From Pyropia yezoensis (lineage: Eukaryota > Rhodophyta > Bangiophyceae > Bangiales > Bangiaceae): a stretch of 64,000 nucleotides of DNA. The stretch lies in NCBI GenBank assembly GCA_009829735.1, contig CM020618.1, positions 23,545,346 through 23,609,345 on the forward strand, read 5' to 3'. Positions 42,315-51,003 of this stretch are shown one piece after another. The position numbers were made by a program, and so were the translations under genes. The notes under the pieces were generated by a model. That model was not told the origin of the DNA, searched no databases, and saw nothing but the letters and a program-made list of their open reading frames with translations. Within the stretch, counting starts at the first letter, position 1. Every line of letters begins with the position of its first letter.

Positions 42315-45300
42315 ATGCCGCCGCCGGATGGCTGGATGGGCGGCCGCGGCGGCTGGGGCGCCCCCCCCCGGTCGCCCATGGCCGATGGCGTCACCGGGGA
42401 TGAGCCTCGCGGCGGTGGCGGCGGCGGCGACGGCTGGGGCGGCGGCCGCCGCGGCCGCCCGCGCGGCTGCCTCGGCGGCATGCCGACGGTGGAGCCGAGC
42501 AAGTCGTTTACCTACTGCCGGCCGGGGGTGCACTTTAACCCGGCGCGCCGCATCTTTCGGCTCCGCACGCCAAACTGCCTGTACGCGTTTCGGATTTCCG
42601 ACTCAAAGGTGCGTTGGCGTTTCAACGGTTGTGGTTGAGGCTGGGATTGGGAGGGGGGAAGGGGAGGGGGGGAGGTGCCGGCGAGGGAGGATGGTGGAGG
42701 GGGGGTGGGAGGGATGGGACGGGGGAGGCCAGCAGGAGGGTTGAAGGCTGAGGTGGCTGGAGGGTGAGAGTGAAAGGCTGGGTGGCGGGTTTGCCTTCTG
42801 GCTCCCTGGAGGGAGGCGGGCTGCTGCTTGTGGAGTCGACAGGCGGCGGCAGATATGCTGAGCTGCTGCTCTGCGTGTGCCACTGGCTTGGCCGCAGGGC
42901 TTGCTGCGACGGCTGTGTGACGCTGGTGTGCGTTAGGCGGCTGGTGTCTGTCTTTCCGTTGCACCGCCTTCTGCTGGGCTGTGTACTTACTGGAATTTTT
43001 GTGGATGGCTGCGCTGCTCCCGCTTGGGCACTCTTCTTTTGTGCCGTTTTTACCTCCGGGCTTGCCTCATTGGCGATGGTTTCGTGGAATACAGGACCTG
43101 GAGCACCTCTACTATGGGCGCCCCCTCCCCCTGGAGGACGACCTTACTTATGTCGCGCGCGCCAACGTGGCGGCCCCGTTTGACCCGCAGCCGGTTTCGG
43201 CGGCCGAAGCGCTCGGCCTGCGGGAGCTCAATGACCTGACGGTGGGGGACCAAAGCCAGCTGGCGGAGCGGTGGCGCAGCTTCTCCTCCCAGCGGGGGAG
43301 CGAGGTTGGACCTGACGGGGTGCCACTCAAGCCGAGGTGCGTAGGGAAGGGGGGGCGATGGCGGTCGTGACGTTGGGTCGTTCCCTTGCGCCTGCGCGCA
43401 CGACTGCTTGGGGGCGGGTGGTGGTGAGGGACCCTGGCAACATGTACGAGGCGACTTACGGCTGTGTTTTTTCATTTGGTTGGTTTTTCGCTGCCGGTGC
43501 ATGCTGTGCTTGCCTCGTCGCGCGCTTCTTTTTTTGTGCTGTGGTTACTTGCGCTCTGGCACAGGCGGCTGGAAAACGCTTCGTGGCGTATTTGGGGTAT
43601 GCAGCGCTCCCGGCGGCACTCGCGCCTGCAGCTTCTCCCCGACGGCACGGTGGATGAAATCCACGGCGACCCTGACGAGGGGGACAACTCCTTTCGGCGT
43701 CGCGCCACCACAGGGAGCGGCAGCTCTTCCGGCGCGCGCAGCCGACCGTCTCGCGGGCCGTCTGGGCCAGGCTCCTCCTCGTCCGCCCTGCCTTCTGGTG
43801 GGGGCGTCGTGCCGCCCACCGGTGGCGTGCTGTCGCCTGACAACCTCACGCCTGACGGCATTGTGCTGGACGGGAAGTCCAATGGCGCGGCGGGCGGCCG
43901 CGGTGACGACGACGATGACGACGACCTCAACGACCTGGTGGTTCCCCGCCCCGTGTCGCAGTCGTGGGTGGACGCCCAGGCGGCTGAGGAGGCGGAGCGG
44001 GCGGCGGCGCTGCGCCAGCGGCGGTCGCAGCGGCAGCAGCAGTCCCTGGACCGGCTGGTCGCGTTGTCAGAGGGGACAGCGGGGCCCACAGAGGGCAAGC
44101 GCGGTGGCGGCGGCGGCGACGGTGCAGCGCCCGAATGGCTGCGGCCGTCTGCGGATGCGTCGCACGACAAGGTCGGCAGCGGTGCGGGGGCGGTCCGTGG
44201 CGGACTGGGGGAGCCACCGGTCAAGCGGCCTGGCACAATGCCGGGTGGGGAGATTAACTGGGATGAGCTGGACGCGTCGCCGGTGGGGAAAAATACCAAG
44301 CTCCTGGAGGTAAGGTTGCGAGGCGAAGGTCAGCAAGCGTGGCATTGGTGGAAGGGTGCCGCGGCTGGGGCCCTGGCAACCCATGTTTTGGGAGAAGGGG
44401 AGGCGTCCAGTCGTGGCGCATGGTGTGTCGGGGGCGCCTCGACTGACGCGTGGTTGTTCGTTGTTGATGCTTTTCTGTGTGGGCTGGCCTGTATTGTGAT
44501 TGTGGCGGTGTATCCCAGTTTTCCGACCAAGGCACGGGAGACTATCGCGTCCCTTCGTTCCGGGTAGTGTACGAGGACGGCAGCACGATCAGCCCGGTTG
44601 AGTACGAGTCGCACGAGATTGTGCCGGGCAAGGTGGCCATTCCGGCTCACACGCCCACCCTCAGGCTGGACTGCGATGACCAGGCCACCACCCTCATTGT
44701 GCGCTGCCGGGACGTGGTGACTGGCCTCTGCGTTGAGCTTCACTACACCGTTCTCCACACCGAGGACATCATTTCGCGGCGGTCCGTGGTGGTCAACAGC
44801 ACCTCTGATGTAGTGAAGGTTGACTTGCTCTCCTCCTGTCATCTTGACCTAGACACCAACGAGTTTCATTTGACGCAGCTGAGCGGTGCCTGGGCTCGCG
44901 AGCGGCAAGTCGTGACCAAGCGCCTCAGTGATGGGGTGTCGGCGGTCGAGTCGCGGCGGGGAGCGAGCAGCCACCAGCATAACCCGTTTGTACTTCTCAG
45001 CGTCGGCGGCCCCCCCGCAGAGGAGAGCGGCGAGGCGATTGGCCTTGGCCTCATGTACTCTGGCTCGTGGTCGTGCGTCGCGGAGGTGTCGTCCGAGACG
45101 GGCCGCCTGCGCGTGCAAATGGGCATCAACGAGCAGGGCTTCATGTGGCGTCTGGAGCCGGGCGAGTCTTTTGGCTCCCCTGAAGTCGTCATGTGCTTCT
45201 CGTCGTCTGGCTCTGGCGGGGTCAGCCGCCAGATGCATCGGTTGGTGCGGCGGCACGTCATTCCGCCACGGTGGCGAGGAAAGCGGTCGCCCATTGTGCT

Positions 45301-48037
45301 CAACACGGTATGAATGGGGGAGGTGGGATGACCGAGTGGCGCGGAGGGCTGGCAATGGGGTGCCGTGCAGTCCACGTTGTGCAGTCTTGTCTTGCTGCTG
45401 ACGCGTCTGCTTGTGCTATTTTCTGTGCCGTATGCTCGTGCCAGTTTGTTTGTGCTTGTTTTGCTGGTTGTCACTCTTTTGCCTTGTCCGTTGCGTTGCC
45501 GTGTTACGCAGTGGGAGGCCACCTACTTCGACGTGTCTCACTCAGCGACAGTAGACTGTGCCAAGGCCGCGGCACAAGCGGGTATCGAGATGATTGTCAT
45601 TGATGACGGGTACGTGTGTGTGTTGGTGCACTGACGCTGACGTGCTGCAGTAGGCGCTTCAGCTGCGATGCAGTGGCGCTTCAGCTGGGCTGGTGTACTC
45701 CCTGGGGGATACCCGCTCACTGTACTTACGGCGCTGGTTACTTGTGGATATGCTCCTTGCTCCTGCTTGTTTTTGCCGGGTTTCTGTCTATTTGCTCCGG
45801 GTTTCTGTCTATTTGCTGTTGTTCGTTTTGACAGGTGGTTCAAGAATCGTGTGGACGCCAAGTCGGGGCTGGGGGACTGGACTCTGGACGAGAACAAGGT
45901 ACGCGTGTTCAAACGACGCTACTCCTGTCGCTGGGCTTGGTCTAGCTCGCACCTCCCGCTGTCGATGAGGGTCCCCTCGTGGTTGTCAGTGCCTCCCAGA
46001 GTTGCTATATTGTTGCGCTGACGTTCATGAGTCTGACGTTGACTGTCTCACATGCGATGTGCTTGTGTATGTTCGTCTGGCCTGTCCCGTGATTGTTGCT
46101 TGTCCGCGCGTACTAGTTTCCCTTCGGGTTGGAAACTCTCGGGAGAGACGTCCACGCGACGGGTCTTCACCTCGGGGTACGTGTTGCTGGAACGACGCTG
46201 CGCCTGTCGCTGGTCATGGTCTGGCTTGCATCTCCCTGTGTTGTTGAGTGGCCTCTCATACTGCTTGCCAGCGCCTGTATCCGTGTCGTGTATGCTGTGC
46301 CGCCACTCTTACCACCATGCTGCTGTGACGCTCATGACACTGACTCACGTGCGGTGAGCCTTGTACGTTGCCTGTGTGGCCCGCCCTGAGTTTTGAGGAT
46401 TTCTCTCCCCTGCTGTACTGATGCTTCAGATATGGGTGGAGCCCGAGATGGTGAGCCTCACCTCGCAGCTGTACAAAGAGCACCCCGACTGGTGCTTGCA
46501 CGTGCCTTCACGCTTGCGGACTACCGGGCGCAACCAGCTTGTGCTCGACTTTACCCGCACCGATGTCAGGGACAACATTTTCGGCCAACTGAGCGACCTT
46601 CTCTCGTCCGGAGGTGGTGTCTTTGACTATGTTAAGGTGCGTCGGGAGGGGGGGTTGACGGTGGTCGTGACGCTTGGTCGTTCTCTTGCCCCTGTACGAA
46701 TGTCAGCTGGAGGGCGGGTGGTGGCGAGGGACCCTGGCCATGGGCACGAGGCGACTAACTGCTCTGTTTTTTGGTTTGCTTTTTTGTTTTGCTCTCGTGC
46801 ACCGGTGCATGGTGTGCTGGCCTCGTCGTTCTTGTTCTTTTTTCCTTTTTCTTAGTGGGACTGTAACAGAAACCTCACAGAGATTTTCTCGCAGGCCTGG
46901 TCTTCGCACCACCAGGGGGAGATTGGTCATCGCTACATCATGGGCGTTTACGAGGTCTTCGAGCGCATCAGTGAGGCGTTTCCTCACATTCTGTTCGAGA
47001 GTTGTTCGGGCGGCGGCGGGCGTTTTGACCTCGGGATGCTGTACTTTTCTCCTCAGGTACGTTTTGACCTCGGCGTGCTTTTTATTCTCCGCAGGTAATC
47101 ATGGGCTTGCTTTGGGGGCATCAGCGAGTCGATTGCTGACATCCAGTTGGAGAGCTGCTCCTGTGGCGGCGGACGTTTTGACGTCGGAGTGCTGTGTTTT
47201 TTCTGGCAGGTGTGGACAAGCGACAATACGGACGCGCTGTCGCGTCTCAAGATCCAGTGGGGCACCTCCCTGTGGGCGCCGGCCAGTACGATGGGCGCCC
47301 ACGTGAGCACGACGCCCAACCACCAAACGCTGCGGTCGGCGTCCATGAAGACCCGCTCGCTGGTGGCAATGTGTGGCACATACGGGTACGTTGTCGGTTG
47401 CTGAGGTTTCCTTTTGGTGTGTGGGCGGAACACCATCCTCTTAGTTGCAGCGGTTTTCCTCTTTGTTGCGTTGGGGTCGACCGGGCAATTCGCTCCACAG
47501 GGACTGACTGTGCAATGCGCCTGCGACTGCATTCTACACCGGCGTACCCCTCTTGCGGCTCGTCTACACAACAGGTACGAGTTGGACCCGCGGCCGCTCT
47601 CGCGCTCTGAGCTAGCCGAGATGGCTGCCTACGTCCGTCTCTGCCGCAAGCTGTCTCATCTAGTAACCGGCGGCGACCTTTATCGCCTGTGGGACCCGTT
47701 TGTGGAGACGTCGGCCGCTTGGATGTACGTCCTCGAGGGGGGCCTCGAGGCCATGGTCGTTGCCGTCAACCTGTCAAGGGAGGTGGGCCGCCTCTTGCCG
47801 CACCTGCGCATGCGGGGGCTCGACGCGACCACCACCTACGCGGTGGAGGAGCTGGTGCCAGGAAACGTGTCGCGCAACCCCGAGACCGGCGCCATCCGGA
47901 CAGACGGAGCGCACGTGTACCAGCTCGGCGCCAAAATGACCCTGTCTGGGGTGACGCTGATGGGGGCGGGCCTCCCGATTCGCTTTCTGTTTGACGGCGA
48001 CTCGGTTCTGTTCCACCTCTACCCGCACACCGCCTAG
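42315..48037 (+). CDS. GH36 alpha-galactosidase, 11 exons
   Basis: Exons 42315-42608, 43095-43336, 43565-44309, 44519-45307, 45512-45609, 45835-45898, 46117-46176, 46430-46636, 46856-47056, 47210-47385, 47575-48037; about 1112 aa. All introns have GT/AG ends and phases agree. Family marks: HLYYGRPL and GTGDYRVPSF early, GAWARERQ, the SSHQHNPF block, WEATYFDV, DDGWFKNR, EPEMV. The nucleophile Asp is in VKWDCNR (exons 8/9), the acid/base Asp in SGGGGRFD (exon 9), then WTSDNTDA and GYELDPR. It hydrolyses alpha-galactosides; in a red alga floridoside is a natural candidate (inference). It is longer than the usual 720-750 aa because of a Gly-rich start and a roughly 200-residue disordered insert in exon 3. 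No signal peptide is evident. Confidence 0.93.
43337..43564 (+). repeat. GH36 intron 2, homologous to intron 8
   Basis: 228 bases. Aligns with intron 8 from the GTGCGT donor through a shared GGGCGGGTGGTGG and GAGGGACCCTGG block to a T-rich 3' part with CGGTGCATG; I estimate 70-80% identity by eye. The flanking exons are unrelated, so the intron and not the gene segment was copied. Confidence 0.85.
45899..46116 (+). repeat. GH36 intron 6, homologous to intron 7
   Basis: 218 bases. The first 70 align clearly with intron 7 (GTACG donor, ACGACGCT, CTGTCGCTGG, TGGTCT, CTCCC), with a weaker match later (GACGTTCATGA against GACGCTCATGA). Ends TACTAG. Confidence 0.75.
46177..46429 (+). repeat. GH36 intron 7, homologous to intron 6
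   Basis: 253 bases, second member of the pair. Only the 60-base exon 7 separates the two. Confidence 0.75.
46637..46855 (+). repeat. GH36 intron 8, homologous to intron 2
   Basis: 219 bases, second member of the intron 2/8 pair; differs from it by scattered substitutions and small indels, ends CTTAG. Confidence 0.85.
47057..47209 (+). repeat. GH36 intron 9, made of partial copies of exon 9
   Basis: 153 bases. Its first 38 repeat the last 38 or so of exon 9 (CGTTTTGACCTCGG... to CAG). The rest (about 47095-47209) repeats a longer part of exon 9, from ATCATGGGC through ATCAGCGAG to CGTTTTGACGTCGG and a final CAG. The longer copy is out of frame with itself by a net loss of 8 bases, so it is not a usable exon as it stands. 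Confidence 0.85.
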
Positions 48038-48803
48038 AGCTTTTGTCGTGGCCCCGGAGACGTTGGTGGCGGCTCGGGATGGCAACGAAACGCGCAGGGG
48101 CGCGCTCACGCTAGTTGCGGTGGGGGGGGGCGAAGAGACGGGTTAGGATGCTCTTTTTGTGGGTTCTTTTTCTTCTCTTGTTTCTCCCCTCCCCTGCTTG
48201 CGCGGTCCGACACTTGCTGTGGCCACGTGCGCAGGGGCAAGACCTCGCCCCTCTCCCAGATCCCGTCTGTCGCCTGCTTCGGCGGCGGTGGGCACCTCTG
48301 CAGGGGCTGCCCGCCGCCACGTCCGCGCCGCGTACCCCCGCGCACCCGACCAGGCCTCTCCCCCACTCCACCCACACTCCCCCCCTTCCCCGCCTCTTTC
48401 ATCTGGGCCACGCGGGCCACCACAGCAGCGAACGGGGGGGACGGGCACTGCGGCGAGATGCTGAACACCAGCCGTCACCGCAGCTGCATGTGGAGAGGGA
48501 TGATGGGCGGCAATGGCGTGGGGGACTCCTCTCCAGCTGCGACGCCGCGCCCACCCGACGAGTCGGGGCGACGTGGTGGCGGCCGCGGCGGAAGGAAGGG
48601 GAGGAGAGGGAGAGGAGGGAGCGAGTTCCAGTCCATAGCTCCGCGGCGCGGCCGCCGCGGGGAAAAAGTCCTACATGCAAGCGCCTCCCCAAAGAGATAC
48701 AAAACGGACACTTGCAGCGAGCGTGACCAAAATTGATGCATCTCCCGTGCCCCATGACACACCAAGCACACCCCTTGCTCGTTGTGATGCAGTGCGCCCC
48801 GGG
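48038..48803. other. Region between convergent GH36 and SurE genes
   Basis: No gene supported; open frames on both strands show no family. It should hold the 3' UTRs of both genes. Confidence 0.45.
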
Positions 48804-50564
48804 TCAAGGCGCCGCCTCCTGAGACCCGCCAACGTGCACCCCCGCCACTCGGGTCACCTCGAGGCGCATCGCGTCGGCCTCGTCGGCGGCGGGCGCCCCC
48901 CCCCGGCCGTCTGCCTCTGCGGCAAGCCACGCCGGCAGACCGTCGGCGCCCGCCACCAGCGCCGCCGCCAGCACCGCGTCGCCGACCGCCGCCTCGTGCG
49001 GGGCGGGCCACGTGGACACGGCCGTGACGGTCGCGAGGCCCGCTTCGATGCCCGCCACGTCAGTGAGCGCGTGGGCGGCAGCGTGGCGGCTAGCGGCGGC
49101 GGCAGCGACGGCGGCAGCGGCGGCAGTGGCGGTGGCATCCGCATCAGCATCGCCACTCCTGCGGACGGCAGCGGCGGTCGAGGCCGGCGCGCCCTCCCCC
49201 CCCCCTCCCGTCGCCGCCGCCGCCAGCACCATCTTTTCAATGCGGCCGCCGCCCAGCTTGACGCGCACCCCCGCCGCCTCGGCGGCGCCCGTCCCCGGCG
49301 TGTAGGACGGCGGCAGGCCAACGACGCCGCGGTAAAAGAGGGCGCCGAGCGTGCACGTGGCCCAGCCGCCCGCCCAGCCGGCAGGCACATTGACGTTGAG
49401 GGTGAGGTCGCCGCGGCAAAAGGCGCGGCGCACGCCCGCACCGTCTGCCACGGCGTGCCAGTGCCGCGCGTCGAGGCGGCCGGGGTTGGCCGCCCCGCCG
49501 TCACCACCACCACCACCGCCACCGCCGGCATCGACACCGCCGCCGTTGCCGCCCGCCGCGGCGGCTGCGGCGGCGGTGGCGGCGGCGGCGGCGGCGGCGT
49601 CCCCCGCGCGGACCACCGCCAGCAGGCGCACGACAAGCGCCGCCGCCGCGGCGGCGGCCCCCCCCCCGCCGTCCCCCCCGCACAGGCTCACCGCGACAGC
49701 GGGCACGCCATACAGGCCGCCCTGCCGGGCGGCGCTAAAGGTGCCAGAGTAGAGCACATCGGTGCCCAGGTTGGGCCCCACATTGACGCCCGACACGACC
49801 AGGACGGGCACGCCGCCGCGGCGCGCGACGAGGCCGTCAAACGGCTCAATCGCGGTGATGACCGCGTCGGCGGGGCTGCCGCTGAGGGTGTAGACGGTGA
49901 ACGAGCCCGGCGCATGCGCCTGCTGAGCGGCAGTGGCAGCCGTGTCGCTGTCATGCAAAGCCGCGTGGGGGGCAGGCGGCGGCGTGTCGCCGTCCTCGGC
50001 CGGGGCGGCGGTGGCGGCGGTGGCGGCAGTGTTCACCTCCAGGTCCTGCCGCCGCGTCAGCTTGAGGGGCGTGCCCAGCGAGATGCGCATCCCACACGCC
50101 GACTGGTTGGCCGCGGGCGCCACGACGAGGACGTCGTAGGCGGGCGCCGCGGCCGCCACCGCCCGAGCCAGTGGCAAGAGCAGCGTGGCGGGGGGAGGGG
50201 GGTCCACCCCATCGTCGTTGGTCAGCACCAGCGTTGGCCGTGGGCCGTACGCGCGGGGGGAAAGTGCGCCTCCGCCCGGCGCGGTGGCGGTGGCGGGGGT
50301 GGCGGTGGGGGTGGGGGTGGAGGTGGTGGAGGTGGAGGCGGGGGACGGGGTAGAGGCTGCCGCCACCCCGCCAGCGGCGGCGGGGTGGCCATTGGCAGTT
50401 GCCATGACCGTCGCCGCCGCCCGCGGCCGCACCGCGGCGGGCGACCGGACCGCGCGGCGGGCGACCGGCGTGGAGGGGCGACTAGCCACAGCGGGTGCCC
50501 ACGACAGAGAGTGCCGTAGAATGGCAGGGGAAAGCGTGATAAAGGAAGCCCGAGACAGGCGCAT
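48804..50564 (-). CDS. SurE-type 5'/3'-nucleotidase, probable organelle form
   Basis: 586 aa. SurE family phosphatase acting on nucleoside monophosphates with a divalent metal. Seen: LVLTNDDGV with the metal-binding Asp pair near residue 115, APAANQSACGMRISL, GSPADAVITA, and VSGVNVGPNLGTDVLYSGTFSAA near 260-280, followed by GVPAVAVSL and LNVNVP. The core is stretched by Ala/Gly-rich inserts between the usual blocks, making it twice the length of bacterial SurE (about 250 aa). The N-terminal 50 residues are Ser/Arg/Ala-rich without acidic residues, like a plastid or mitochondrial transit peptide. Divergent from the methionyl-tRNA synthetase gene. Intronless. Confidence 0.93.
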   Translation of the reverse strand: MRLSRASFITLSPAILRHSLSWAPAVASRPSTPVARRAVRSPAAVRPRAAATVMATANGHPAAAGGVAAASTPSPASTSTTSTPTPTATPATATAPGGGALSPRAYGPRPTLVLTNDDGVDPPPPATLLLPLARAVAAAAPAYDVLVVAPAANQSACGMRISLGTPLKLTRRQDLEVNTAATAATAAPAEDGDTPPPAPHAALHDSDTAATAAQQAHAPGSFTVYTLSGSPADAVITAIEPFDGLVARRGGVPVLVVSGVNVGPNLGTDVLYSGTFSAARQGGLYGVPAVAVSLCGGDGGGGAAAAAAALVVRLLAVVRAGDAAAAAAATAAAAAAAGGNGGGVDAGGGGGGGGDGGAANPGRLDARHWHAVADGAGVRRAFCRGDLTLNVNVPAGWAGGWATCTLGALFYRGVVGLPPSYTPGTGAAEAAGVRVKLGGGRIEKMVLAAAATGGGGEGAPASTAAAVRRSGDADADATATAAAAAVAAAAASRHAAAHALTDVAGIEAGLATVTAVSTWPAPHEAAVGDAVLAAALVAGADGLPAWLAAEADGRGGAPAADEADAMRLEVTRVAGVHVGGSQEAAP

Positions 50565-51003
50565 GGCGGACAGGTGGGTGGCGGTGAAGAGGGTGGGGGA
50601 TGCTGAGGGCGATGCGGGAGGGGGCTGTCGGGACCGGCAGTGAGGACGGCAGCGGGCTCACTGGGGTGTGTGACACCAGAGTTTGAGAGACCCCGTTCAG
50701 ATCGTCTGCAGATGAACAAACATTTTCTAGAAAGTGGGTACACGTGTTCATAATCAAATCATATTTGGGTATTTTGAGCGCACCGTCTCCACTCACAACT
50801 TGTGTCAGTCACAAGAGGGAGAAGTGCCAACCTGAGACCAACTCATCGACTTTTTTTGTTGAAATTCGATATATTATATTTCGAGAACATGCTTTCAGTG
50901 GTGTTCCTTGTGTCTCCCGCCGATCCTTCACACCTCGCGGCTGCGGTCGCTCCGCCTCCCGCTCCCCCTCCACGAAACACTACCTGACCGCGGCATCTGC
51001 TAC
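50565..51003. promoter_or_regulatory. Shared upstream region of SurE and MetRS genes
   Basis: A 439-base divergent spacer, much richer in A and T between 50690 and 50890 than its surroundings, with TATA-like ATATATTATAT at about 50870. It probably serves both genes. Confidence 0.5.

Noticed and set aside
47095-47209. A genuine alternative exon encoding the second catalytic region of GH36
   Set aside because: The copy has a net loss of 8 bases, so it cannot replace exon 9 in frame; kept instead as part of the intron-gain finding.
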